Assembly (NCBI RefSeq): GCF_044377035.1
Contig: NZ_JBILJW010000014.1
Span: 1-64,000 of the forward strand
DNA: 64,000 bases
Direction: 5' to 3'
DNA from: Silanimonas sp044377035
Lineage (GTDB): Bacteria > Pseudomonadota > Gammaproteobacteria > Xanthomonadales > Xanthomonadaceae
Of this stretch, positions 1 through 11,584 are shown one piece after another; the first letter of the stretch is position 1; each line of letters starts with the position of its first letter. The notes beneath the pieces are model-generated. The model was given only the letters and a program-made list of their open reading frames with translations. It did not search any database and was not told the DNA's origin. Both the position numbers and the translations under genes were made by a program.

Positions 1-31
1 CCGCATGCGAGAGTAGGTCATCGCCAGGGCC
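1..31 (+). rRNA. rrf: 5S ribosomal RNA, 3' end only
   Basis: The first ~30 bases match the conserved 3' end of bacterial 5S rRNA (ATGCGAGAGTAGG block, then GCCAGGG). The body of the gene, and presumably a 16S-23S-5S operon, lies before the window. A strong terminator follows at once. Confidence 0.85.
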
Positions 32-40
32 TTACACCAA

Positions 41-71
41 AACCCCTCCGGGATCCCCGGAGGGGTTTTTC
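41..71 (+). terminator. Rho-independent terminator of the rRNA operon
   Basis: A 10-bp GC-rich stem (CCCCTCCGGG pairing with CCCGGAGGGG, short loop) is followed by a run of five T and a T-rich stretch. It sits ten bases after the 5S end on the same strand, so it most likely ends the rrn transcript. Confidence 0.9.
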
Positions 72-259
72 TTTGGGGCGGAGAAAGTTGGGGCGGGTAG
101 TCGGGCAATAGGGTTATCCGGCGGCCCATCACCCCTGACAGACACCCCTGGCCACGAATGCGGCCCGTCGAACGGCGGGACACAAATCGACCGTTGTGAC
201 GGCACAGGTCACGGCTGTGCACCGACTGTGAACGCAAACGTCCCCGGTGCTTCAGGCCG

Positions 260-289
260 TTGAGGCTGATTCCGAGGGCATGCTAAACT
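260..289 (+). promoter_or_regulatory. Candidate sigma-70 promoter of the atp operon
   Basis: TTGAGG (260-265), an 18-base spacer and TAAACT (284-289), the latter preceded by TGC as in an extended -10. It is the best promoter-like match in the 263-bp gap between the rRNA terminator and atpI and would start transcription about 40 bases before atpI. Nothing else was recognised in 72-259. Confidence 0.55.
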
Positions 290-334
290 CCCGCTCCTTA
301 TCAGCGGCGTCCCATTCCCGCGCCGGACCGTGTC

Positions 335-709
335 ATGCAAGCCCTCGTCGAAAAGCGTCTGCTGACGAAGGCGGTGTGGTGGCGAGGTCTGGCGGCGCAG
401 GGTGCAGCGGCGTTGCTGGTGGCTCTGGTCTTCGACATGGCGGCTGCTGCGGCTTTCTTCAGCGGCGGGTTCGCGCTTTTGTCGGGTGTTGCGGTTTCGG
501 CGCTCTATGCGCTGCGCGCCGTTGCACCGAGTGGCTCCGCGGCAATGTACGCGGTGGTGCTCGGGACGGTGCTGAAGTGGGTGGTGGTCGCGGCGCTGCT
601 CGTGCTGGCGATGGTGGTGGCGATGCCGAGGGTCTTCCCGGTGTTCGCCGGTCTACTGTTCGCCCAGGTGGCGTTGGTCGTGGCGATGATGACGTTCAAG
701 AGGCAATGA
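335..709 (+). CDS. atpI: ATP synthase accessory protein AtpI
   Basis: Small inner-membrane protein of 124 residues, first gene of the atp operon. Four hydrophobic segments span most of the chain (about residues 20-38, 40-60, 78-98 and 100-119), as in the AtpI/UncI family. AtpI is thought to help assemble the c-ring and is not essential in E. coli. The sequence family is weakly conserved, so the call rests on length, topology and position directly before atpB (7-base gap). The start ATG at 335 lies 45 bases after the predicted -10. Confidence 0.85.
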   Translation: MQALVEKRLLTKAVWWRGLAAQGAAALLVALVFDMAAAAAFFSGGFALLSGVAVSALYALRAVAPSGSAAMYAVVLGTVLKWVVVAALLVLAMVVAMPRVFPVFAGLLFAQVALVVAMMTFKRQ

Positions 710-716
710 AGCGGCG

Positions 717-1514
717 ATGGCAAGCGAAAACCTGACTCCGGCTGGCTACATCCAGCACCACCTCAAGAACCTTGCGATCACCGTCGACGACGGTAGCGCG
801 TTCTGGACGCTGCACGTCGACACGCTGGCCACGTCGATTGTCGTCGGCCTGTTCATGGTCTTCGCCTTCTGGCTCGCGACGCGCAAGGCCACGGCGGGCG
901 TTCCGGGCAAGTGGCAAGCGTTCGTCGAGATCGTGCTCGAGTTCGTCGACAAGCAGGCTAAGGACGCATACCACGGCCCGAGCCGCCTCGTGACGCCCAT
1001 CGCGATCACCCTGTTCTGCTGGATCCTGGTGCTCAACAGCATCAAGATGATCCCGGCGGACTTCATCGCCATGCCGCTCCATGCGCTCGGCCTCGAGTAC
1101 TGGAAGCCGGTCCCGACCGCCGATCTGAATGCGACCTTCGGTCTGTCGTTCAGCGTCTTCTTCCTGATGATCTTCTTTGCGCTGCGCGCCAAGGGCCTGG
1201 GTGGCTTCATCCATGAGCTCTTCACCGCGCCGTTCGGCAAGTGGATGTTTCCGGCCAACCTGCTGCTCAACGCGGTCGAGCTGCTGAGCAAGCCGGTGTC
1301 GCTGGCCATGCGTCTGTTCGGCAACATGTTTGCCGGCGAAGTGCTCTTCCTGCTGATCTGGGCCCTGGGCGGCGTCGGCCTTGTCGGCGTGGCGGCGTCC
1401 AGCCTGCTCGGCTTCGGTTGGATGCTCTTCCACCTGCTCGTGATTCCGCTGCAGGCCTTCATCTTCATGATGCTCTCGGTCGTGTACCTGAGCCTCATGG
1501 AAGAAGGTCACTGA
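717..1514 (+). CDS. atpB: F1F0 ATP synthase subunit a (proton channel)
   Basis: Membrane subunit of F0 that carries the two proton half-channels beside the c-ring. At 265 residues it has the usual gammaproteobacterial length. The C-terminal half holds the conserved helix SLAMRLFGNMFAGE, in which Arg199 is the essential arginine facing the c-ring carboxylate, and the final helix rich in H, Q and F. The N-terminus is of the long type (PAGYIQHHLKNL). It is co-transcribed with atpI and atpE; the ATG at 717 gives the conserved N-terminus. Confidence 0.97.
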   Translation: MASENLTPAGYIQHHLKNLAITVDDGSAFWTLHVDTLATSIVVGLFMVFAFWLATRKATAGVPGKWQAFVEIVLEFVDKQAKDAYHGPSRLVTPIAITLFCWILVLNSIKMIPADFIAMPLHALGLEYWKPVPTADLNATFGLSFSVFFLMIFFALRAKGLGGFIHELFTAPFGKWMFPANLLLNAVELLSKPVSLAMRLFGNMFAGEVLFLLIWALGGVGLVGVAASSLLGFGWMLFHLLVIPLQAFIFMMLSVVYLSLMEEGH

Positions 1515-1590
1515 TTTCGCTGCACCCGATTCTGCCGAATCGTTTTCGTTCCACCCTTTTCCTTTCAACCATTGTCATCGGAGTAACACC

Positions 1591-1869
1591 ATGGAAACCC
1601 TCGCCCTTCTCGCGAACGTCCAGGCCTCGACCGCGCTGGCCATCGGCATCATGATCGGCCTGGCCGCGCTCGGCGCCGGTCTCGGCATGGCCATGATGGC
1701 CGGCAAGTTCCTTGAGTCGGCTGCCCGCCAGCCGGAACTGATCCCGGTCCTGCAGGTCCGTATGTTCCTGACCGCCGGCCTGATCGACGCCGCGTTCATC
1801 ATCACGGTCGGTGTTGCCCTGATGTTCGCCTTCATCAACCCGCTCGCCACCGCCTTCCAGGCGGCCTAA
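1591..1869 (+). CDS. atpE: F1F0 ATP synthase subunit c (rotor ring)
   Basis: Two-helix hairpin subunit, 92 residues. Helix 1 is glycine/alanine-rich (residues 13-37), the polar loop carries the invariant ARQPEL motif (45-50), and helix 2 contains the proton-binding carboxylate Asp66 in GLIDAAF. The residues around Asp66 are of the proton-coupled type, not the Na+ type (no Gln/Ser-Thr ligands seen). The start is preceded by GGAG. The gene is followed by an unusually structured 107-base gap before atpF, which may help raise c-subunit yield. Confidence 0.97.
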   Translation: METLALLANVQASTALAIGIMIGLAALGAGLGMAMMAGKFLESAARQPELIPVLQVRMFLTAGLIDAAFIITVGVALMFAFINPLATAFQAA

Positions 1870-1881
1870 GCGGCGTTGCTC

Positions 1882-1951
1882 GCGCGGGGGTTCGCCCCCG
1901 CGCATGCCGGCCCTGAGCCGGCGGTGTTTGCGGGCGCCCCGGATGGGGCGC
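1882..1951 (+). promoter_or_regulatory. Three consecutive stem-loops between atpE and atpF
   Basis: Three perfect hairpins sit side by side: GCGCGGGGG/CCCCCGCGC with a TTCG loop (1882-1903), GCCGGC/GCCGGC with a 5-base loop (1906-1922), and GCGCCCC/GGGGCGC with a GGAT loop (1934-1951). No T-run follows, so they are not classical terminators. In other bacteria the atpE message is needed in large excess; stems here could protect the 3' end of the atpE segment or slow passage to atpF. That role is an inference. Confidence 0.6.
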
Positions 1952-1976
1952 GCGAATGTTCTTCCAGAGCGAACCC

Positions 1977-2447
1977 ATGAATATCAATCTCACGCTGTTC
2001 GCGCAGGCGCTGGCCTTCGCGATGCTGATCTGGCTGATCGCTACCAAGGTGTGGCCGCCGCTGCTTCAGGCCATCGAAGAGCGCCAGAAGAAGATCGCCG
2101 AGGGTCTGGCCGCTGCAGAGCGTAGCCAGAAGGACCTCGCGCAGGCGCAGGACAAGGTCAACGAGGCGCTGAAGGAAGCCCGCGTCAAGGCCAACGAGAT
2201 CATCGCGCAGGCGGAAGCCCGTGCGGCCCAGATCGTCGACGCCGCCAAGCAGGAAGCCATCGCCGAAGGGCAGCGCCAGAAGGCGTTGGCCGAGTCGGAG
2301 ATCGGGGCCTCGACCTTCCGCGCGAAGGAAACCCTGCGTCGCGAGGTCGGTTCGCTGGCCGTCGCCGGCGCCGAGAAGCTGATCCGTCGCGAAATCGACG
2401 CCAAGGCCCATGCGGCCCTGATCGACGAACTCGCCGCGCAGATCTGA
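1977..2447 (+). CDS. atpF: F1F0 ATP synthase subunit b (stator stalk)
   Basis: Peripheral-stalk subunit of 156 residues, the same length as E. coli b. One N-terminal membrane helix (residues 5-25, FAQALAFAMLIWLIATKVW) is followed by a long charged, alanine-rich coiled coil that dimerises and reaches subunit delta. The ATG at 1977 gives the standard MNINLTLF-like start; an upstream ATG at 1956 would add seven unrelated residues and is not favoured. It lies downstream of the stem-loop block and ten bases before atpH. Confidence 0.96.
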   Translation: MNINLTLFAQALAFAMLIWLIATKVWPPLLQAIEERQKKIAEGLAAAERSQKDLAQAQDKVNEALKEARVKANEIIAQAEARAAQIVDAAKQEAIAEGQRQKALAESEIGASTFRAKETLRREVGSLAVAGAEKLIRREIDAKAHAALIDELAAQI

Positions 2448-2457
2448 CGACACGCCC

Positions 2458-2985
2458 ATGAGCCTGGCCCTGACCCTCGCCCGTCCCTACGCCCGCGCCG
2501 CGTTCGCGCTGGCCCGCCAATCCGGCACCCTGCCGGGATGGTCGGCCGCGCTGTCGGTGTCGGCGCAGCTTGCCGCCGATCCGCGCATCGCCGGCCTCGT
2601 CGCGCACCCGGCGCTTGAACGCGCCGAGGCCGCGGGACTGGTGGCGCCGCCGTCGTGCGACGCCGTCTTCCTGCAATTCCTCGACGTGCTGGCATCGAAC
2701 GATCGCCTCGCCCTGCTGCCGGAGATCGCCGGCCAGTACGAGCAGCTCCGTGCCGAAGCCGAGCGCGTCGTGCGCGCGAAGGTCACGTCGGCCACGCCGC
2801 TCTCGGGCGACGAGCAGTCCAAGATCGAGCAGGCGCTGCGTCGCCGCTTCAACGCCGATGTCGCGCTGGAAACGGCCGTCGACCCGACGCTGATCGGCGG
2901 TGCCGTCATCGACGCCGGCGATGTGGTCATCGACGGGTCGCTGCGCAGCAAGCTGGCGCGCCTCGAAACTGCTCTCACGCATTAA
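2458..2985 (+). CDS. atpH: F1F0 ATP synthase subunit delta
   Basis: Delta (OSCP-like) subunit of 175 residues that links the b-dimer to the top of F1. It has the helical N-terminal domain beginning LARPYARAAFALA and the conserved C-terminal block around VRAKVTSATPLS and the glycine-rich DPTLIGGAVIDAGDVVIDGS segment. Length and position between atpF and atpA are standard. A 49-base gap separates it from atpA. Confidence 0.96.
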   Translation: MSLALTLARPYARAAFALARQSGTLPGWSAALSVSAQLAADPRIAGLVAHPALERAEAAGLVAPPSCDAVFLQFLDVLASNDRLALLPEIAGQYEQLRAEAERVVRAKVTSATPLSGDEQSKIEQALRRRFNADVALETAVDPTLIGGAVIDAGDVVIDGSLRSKLARLETALTH

Positions 2986-3034
2986 GACTTTCCCTTTCCG
3001 CTAACCGGCTCTAAGCCGGCAACGAGGCACCCCA

Positions 3035-4579
<1,545 letters not shown>

Positions 4580-4632
4580 CGAACGACAACGGGGCAGGAC
4601 GCGCGGCCAGCGCGCCCTGACCGGAGGACACC

Positions 4633-5496
4633 ATGGCAGGCGGTCGCGAAATCAAAACCAAGATCAAGAGCGTGCAGAACACCCGCAAGGTGACGCGCGC
4701 GCTCGAGATGGTCTCGGCATCCAAGATCCGCAAGGCGCAGGACAAGATGAAGTCCTCGCGTCCGTACGCGCGTCTCATGAAGCAGGTCGTCGGCCATGTC
4801 GCTAAGGCAAACGCCGACTACGTGCACCCGTTCATGGCCGAGCGCGCCGAGGTCAAGCGCGTGGGCTACATCATCGTCTCGACCGATCGCGGCCTCTGCG
4901 GCGGCCTGAACTCGCAGCTGTTCCGCCGAATCCTCGCCGACATGCGCGAGTGGCAGGGCAAGGGCGTGGGCATCGACGTGGTCTGCGTCGGCCAGAAGGC
5001 TTCCACGTTCTTCCGTCGCCTCAAGGTCGAGATGCTGGCCTCGGTCACGCACCTCGGCGAGAACCCGCAGGTCGAGCAGCTGATCGGCGTCGTCAAGGTG
5101 ATGCTGGACGGCTACACGGAAGGCAAGATCGACCGCGTCACGCTGTGCTTCAACGACTTCATCAACACGATGACGCAGAAGCCGACGCTCTCGCCGCTGC
5201 TCCCGCTGCCGGCGTCGGAGTCGCTCGAAGCGACGCACGACTGGGACTACCTCTACGAGCCGGACGCGCAGACCGTGCTCGACGACGTGATGACCCGCTA
5301 CGTGGAATCGCTCGTCTACCAGGCGGTGCTCGAGAACCTCGCCTCCGAACACGCGGCCCGCATGGTCGCGATGAAGGCGGCCTCGGACAACGCCACCAAG
5401 CTGATCGGCACCCTGAACCTGATCTACAACAAGGCACGTCAGGCTGCGATCACGCAGGAAATTTCGGAAATCGTCGGCGGCGCCGCAGCGGTCTAA
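4633..5496 (+). CDS. atpG: F1F0 ATP synthase subunit gamma (central shaft)
   Basis: Rotor shaft subunit, 287 residues. The N-terminal helix (GGREIKTKIKSVQNTRKVTRALEMVSASK) and C-terminal helix (AARMVAMKAASDNA, then YNKARQAAITQEISEIVGGAAA) form the coiled coil inside the alpha3-beta3 barrel. The C-terminal ARQAAITQE region normally touches the catch loop of beta; that loop is missing in the beta subunit encoded next, yet gamma looks unchanged. GGAGG-type ribosome site before the ATG at 4633. Confidence 0.97.
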   Translation: MAGGREIKTKIKSVQNTRKVTRALEMVSASKIRKAQDKMKSSRPYARLMKQVVGHVAKANADYVHPFMAERAEVKRVGYIIVSTDRGLCGGLNSQLFRRILADMREWQGKGVGIDVVCVGQKASTFFRRLKVEMLASVTHLGENPQVEQLIGVVKVMLDGYTEGKIDRVTLCFNDFINTMTQKPTLSPLLPLPASESLEATHDWDYLYEPDAQTVLDDVMTRYVESLVYQAVLENLASEHAARMVAMKAASDNATKLIGTLNLIYNKARQAAITQEISEIVGGAAAV

Positions 5497-5536
5497 GCGG
5501 CGCGCCCTCCACCAGCTTTCTTTTGAGGAACCCACC

Positions 5537-6874
<1,338 letters not shown>

Positions 6875-6901
6875 GGCCGCCGTCCTCACGGGAGCATTCG
6901 C

Positions 6902-7327
6902 ATGAGCACCACCATCCGCTGCGACATCGTCAGCGCCGAGAAGGAAATCTTCCACGGCGACGCGACGCTGGTCGTGGCCACTGGCGAACTGGGCGAGCTC
7001 GGCATCGCTCCGCGCCATGCGCCGCTGATCACGCGCATCAAGCCGGGCAAGGTCGTCGTGACCCAGCCGAACGGCGAGAAGCTCGACTTCTACGTGTCGG
7101 GCGGCATCCTCGAGGTGCAGCCGCAGGTCGTCACCGTGCTGGCCGACACCGTCGTGCGTGCCGATGACCTCGACGAAGCCGTGGTCAAGAAGGCCAAGGA
7201 AGAAGCCGAGCGCATCCTGGCCAACCGCAGCGAGGCGATGGAAATCGCCGAGGCGCAGGCCAAGCTGGCCGAGGCCATGGCGCAGCTGCAGGCGCTGGAG
7301 CGTCTGCGGAAGAACCTCAAGCACTAA
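6902..7327 (+). CDS. atpC: F1F0 ATP synthase subunit epsilon
   Basis: Epsilon subunit, 141 residues, last gene of the atp operon. The N-terminal beta-sandwich (TTIRCDIVSAEKEIFHGDATLVV, then GELGIAPRHAPLIT and SGGILEVQPQVVTVLADT) and the C-terminal two-helix inhibitory domain (from about residue 88, alanine/glutamate-rich) are both present. It binds the foot of gamma and can inhibit ATP hydrolysis. A perfect 28-bp palindrome 36 bases downstream probably terminates the operon. Confidence 0.96.
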   Translation: MSTTIRCDIVSAEKEIFHGDATLVVATGELGELGIAPRHAPLITRIKPGKVVVTQPNGEKLDFYVSGGILEVQPQVVTVLADTVVRADDLDEAVVKKAKEEAERILANRSEAMEIAEAQAKLAEAMAQLQALERLRKNLKH

Positions 7328-7362
7328 GGCGACCCGCCGGCGACGGCGGTGATTCGCGACAC

Positions 7363-7396
7363 CGAACGCCGGCCCTAGGGCCGGCGTTCGCGTTTC
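7363..7396 (+). terminator. Palindromic terminator after the atp operon
   Basis: Perfect inverted repeat with 14-base arms (CGAACGCCGGCCCT and its complement, 7363-7390), followed by CGTTTC. The same layout (GC-rich hairpin whose right arm ends GTTCG, then a short G/C and TTTC) recurs at 18894 and 49847, so it looks like a house style of terminator in this genome despite the short T-run. Confidence 0.65.
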
Positions 7397-7460
7397 CGCC
7401 GCGCGCGTCGAAAGCGGTCAACCAACGAGGTGCGCGGCGTGTGATCGCCATCACGTCCTC

Positions 7461-7466
7461 TAGAAT
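7461..7466 (+). promoter_or_regulatory. Candidate -10 element of glmU
   Basis: TAGAAT, 28 bases before the glmU start. No clear -35 was found. The same type of -10 hexamer at a similar distance from the start codon occurs before glmS, the TMEM175-like gene and ampE in this window. Confidence 0.4.
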
Positions 7467-7494
7467 GGCGCCCTCCAAAGAACGGATCCCCGCC

Positions 7495-8862
<1,368 letters not shown>

Positions 8863-10170
8863 TCAGCCAGGCAGGACGAGGCTGACGCACAGCCCGCCGC
8901 CGTCTCGATTGCTCAATCCAATCCGCCCGCCGTGGGCTTCGATGATCTCGCGCACCAGCGCGAGGCCGAGGCCGGTGCCGCTGCGCTTGGTCGAATAGAA
9001 CGGCACGAGGGCATTGGCCATCACCGCCTCGCTCATGCCGGTGCCGCGGTCGAGCACCTCGATGCGCCAGTCGCCGCCAAGGTGGCGCAGGCGCATCCGC
9101 ACGTCAGCTTCGGGCGGGCAGGCCTCGTGTGCGTTCTTCAGCAAGTTGAGCAGGGCCTGTTCGAACTGCGCGCCGTCGACGCGCAGCGGTTCCTGCGGGA
9201 TGTCGCTGTCGACCTCGAAAGGGATCTGGCTCTGCAGGCGCTCGACGAGCACCGCGGGGTCATGGGCTTCGATGCGCGGCTGCGGCAGTTTGGCGAAGCG
9301 CGCGTAGTCACGAAGGAAGCCGTCGAGATGGCGGGCGCGCTCCTCGATGGTGGCGAACACCGTGGGCAGCTTCTCGATCTGGCCACGTCGCGCCAACTCG
9401 GCGCCGCTGTGCGCGAGCGAGGCCATCGGCGCCAGTGAGTTGTTGAGCTCGTGGCTGATCACGCGGATCACCTTCTTCCAAGTCTGCACCTCCTGCCGGC
9501 GCAGCTCGGTGGTGATCTGGCGAACCAGCAGCAGGGTGTGCTCGCGGCCGTTCAGGCGGAAGGCGGAGGTGGCGAGGTGGTAGACGTCGTCGTCTTCGCC
9601 GTCACCGGTGCTGAACACGCCCGCGGCGCCGTGGCGGAGGGCTTCCGACAAGGCATCGTCGCGTGCGCCGAGCAGGCCGTGCAGTGCGTGGCCATCGAGG
9701 CGGCGGCCTTCGCCCAGCAGCTTGCGCGCCGCGACGTTGGCGAAGACCACGTGCTGCTGCGCGTCGAGCAACAGCATGGCCACCGGCGTGTTCTGCACCA
9801 TGGTGTCGAGCAGTAGCTCGCGCTGCACCAGCTGCAGCTGCTTCTCGCGCAGGGCTTCGCCGATCGCGTTGTGGCCAGCGACGAGGTCGCCGAGCTCGTC
9901 GTTGCGCGGCCAGCGCAGGCCGAAGCTGTAGTCGCCGTCGCGGTAGCTGAGCGCGGTGCCGGTGAGGGCCCGGATCAGCGAGCGCACCGGCGACAGCCAG
10001 GCGCCGAGCAGCCAAAGCAGCACGAGGCCGCTCGCGACGACGGTGATGGCACCGGCCAGCAGGGCGTCACCGAGCCAGGCCTGCAGCGCCAGCGCGAGCG
10101 CGATGCCACCCGCGAGCACGGGCAGCACTCGCAGCGCGAACTGGCCCGCGAGCGAGAGCCGCCAGCGCAT
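8863..10170 (-). CDS. NtrY/NtrB-type sensor histidine kinase
   Basis: Membrane sensor kinase, about 435 residues. Two hydrophobic helices (residues 12-30 and 38-58) are followed by a HAMP-like linker, a PAS-like domain (about 118-225), the H-box VISHELNNSLAPM with phospho-acceptor His240, and a HATPase domain ending in GTGLGLALVREIIEAHGGRI. The NN after the HE is typical of the NtrY/NtrB class that pairs with sigma-54 activators. It is the last gene of an operon with the regulator just upstream and an ABC exporter. The ORF can be extended to 10242, overlapping the regulator; ATG 10170 (or GTG 10173) is preferred because a GAGG lies before it. Confidence 0.9.
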   Translation of the reverse strand: MRWRLSLAGQFALRVLPVLAGGIALALALQAWLGDALLAGAITVVASGLVLLWLLGAWLSPVRSLIRALTGTALSYRDGDYSFGLRWPRNDELGDLVAGHNAIGEALREKQLQLVQRELLLDTMVQNTPVAMLLLDAQQHVVFANVAARKLLGEGRRLDGHALHGLLGARDDALSEALRHGAAGVFSTGDGEDDDVYHLATSAFRLNGREHTLLLVRQITTELRRQEVQTWKKVIRVISHELNNSLAPMASLAHSGAELARRGQIEKLPTVFATIEERARHLDGFLRDYARFAKLPQPRIEAHDPAVLVERLQSQIPFEVDSDIPQEPLRVDGAQFEQALLNLLKNAHEACPPEADVRMRLRHLGGDWRIEVLDRGTGMSEAVMANALVPFYSTKRSGTGLGLALVREIIEAHGGRIGLSNRDGGGLCVSLVLPG

Positions 10171-10204
10171 CACGACGGCGCCGCCTCGGACGAGGGCAAG
10201 CCAC

Positions 10205-11575
10205 TCACGACGCCGACTCGCGGTCGATGCCCAGGCGCTCAAGTCGCCGGTAGAGCGCTTGGCGCGAGAGGCCGAGTTCGGCCGCCGCTTGCGCGAGGAC
10301 GCCGCGGTGCCGCTTCAGCGCGGCTTCGATGCTGGCGCGATCCGGTTCGTCGGCATCCATCGGGGCGTCGTTGCTACGAGCGGCCGTGTCGGCGGCGAAG
10401 GCAGGCAACCCAAGGTCGTTGGAGGTGATCGTCGGCGAGGACGACAGTAGGGCCGCGCGCGCGATCGTGTTCTTCAACTCGCGCACGTTGCCGGGCCAGC
10501 CGTGCGCACGCAGCGCGTGGCGTGCGCCGTCGTCGAGCGTCTTGCCGCTGCCGGCGAGGAAGTGCTCGGCGAGCGGGATCACGTCGAGCGGGCGCTCCGC
10601 CAGCGGCGGCACGCGCAGCTCGATGAGGTTCAATCGGTAGTAGAGGTCTTCGCGGAAGCGACCGTCGCGGATCATCGCGGCAAGGTCGGCATTGGTCGCG
10701 CTGATGACGCGCACCTTGACCTGCCGCTCGCGATTGCTGCCGAGTCGCTCGAAGCGCCCGGTTTCCAGCACGCGCAGCAGCTTCATCTGCCCGGCCGCTG
10801 GAAGGTTGCCGATTTCGTCGAGGAACAGCGTGCCGCCGTCTGCGGCTTCGAACTTGCCTTCGCGGGCCTTGGTGGCGCCGGTGTAGGCGCCGGCCTCCGC
10901 GCCGAACAGTTCGGCTTCGATCAGCTCGGAGGGCAGGGCGCCGCAATTGAGCGTCACGAACGGTCCTTCACGCACCGCGGAGTTCGCTTGCAACACTTCC
11001 GCGACCTTCTCCTTGCCGCTGCCGTTCGGGCCGGTGATCAGAACCGGAACGTCCGCGCCAGCCACTTGCGTGGCGAGCTGCAGCACGCGCTCCATCGCTG
11101 GGTCGGCATAGACGATGCCGCGCAGGTCAAAGCGGCCGTCGAGCCCGGCGCGGCGGCGGCGATCGGCGCCGGCGAGTTGCTGCAGCGCGCGACGCGTGTC
11201 GGACAGTTCCAGCAGATTGCGCACGCTGGCCAGCAGCTTGTGGTCGTCCCAGGGCTTGCCGAGGTAGTCGGCCGCGCCGGACTTCATCAGGCTCACCGCG
11301 GTTTCCACCTGCGTCCACGCGGTGAGCAGGATCACCGGCATGTCCGGGTGGCGGCGTCGGATCTCGTGGAACAGGGCGATGCCTTCTTCGCCCGACGTGG
11401 TGTCGGCGGTGAAGTTCATGTCCTGCAGCACGAGGTCGACGCGGTGGGCGTCGAGCAGGGCGAGGCCGTCCTCGGGGCTTTCGGCGCCGAGGACGTTGAG
11501 GCCGTGCAGATCGAACAGCACCTCGAGCGCGGTGCGCACGCCGGCGTTGTCGTCGATGACGAGAAGGGTGGGCAT
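10205..11575 (-). CDS. NtrC-family sigma-54-dependent response regulator
   Basis: Activator of sigma-54 RNA polymerase, 456 residues. Receiver domain at 1-120 with phospho-Asp52 (LVLQDMNF) and Lys in GKPW; AAA+ domain with Walker A GPNGSGKE (182-189), the sigma-54 contact loop GAYTGA (229-234, Tyr in place of the commoner Phe) and Walker B LFLDEIG (250-256); Fis-type helix-turn-helix at the end (GVLAQAAAELGLSRQALYRRLERLGI). It is encoded between an ABC exporter and its kinase. A near-consensus sigma-54 promoter lies before the first gene of the operon, so it most likely activates its own operon. Confidence 0.93.
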   Translation of the reverse strand: MPTLLVIDDNAGVRTALEVLFDLHGLNVLGAESPEDGLALLDAHRVDLVLQDMNFTADTTSGEEGIALFHEIRRRHPDMPVILLTAWTQVETAVSLMKSGAADYLGKPWDDHKLLASVRNLLELSDTRRALQQLAGADRRRRAGLDGRFDLRGIVYADPAMERVLQLATQVAGADVPVLITGPNGSGKEKVAEVLQANSAVREGPFVTLNCGALPSELIEAELFGAEAGAYTGATKAREGKFEAADGGTLFLDEIGNLPAAGQMKLLRVLETGRFERLGSNRERQVKVRVISATNADLAAMIRDGRFREDLYYRLNLIELRVPPLAERPLDVIPLAEHFLAGSGKTLDDGARHALRAHGWPGNVRELKNTIARAALLSSSPTITSNDLGLPAFAADTAARSNDAPMDADEPDRASIEAALKRHRGVLAQAAAELGLSRQALYRRLERLGIDRESAS

Positions 11576-11584
11576 GGGCCGAGT

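Noticed and set aside
247..735. ORF of 162 codons overlapping atpI in another frame
   Set aside because: Gly/Arg-rich translation without pattern, while atpI in the other frame has the expected membrane helices.
7441..7494. Upstream GTG start for glmU
   Set aside because: It lies before the -10 hexamer, the extra 18 residues are not family-like, and ATG 7495 gives the conserved start.
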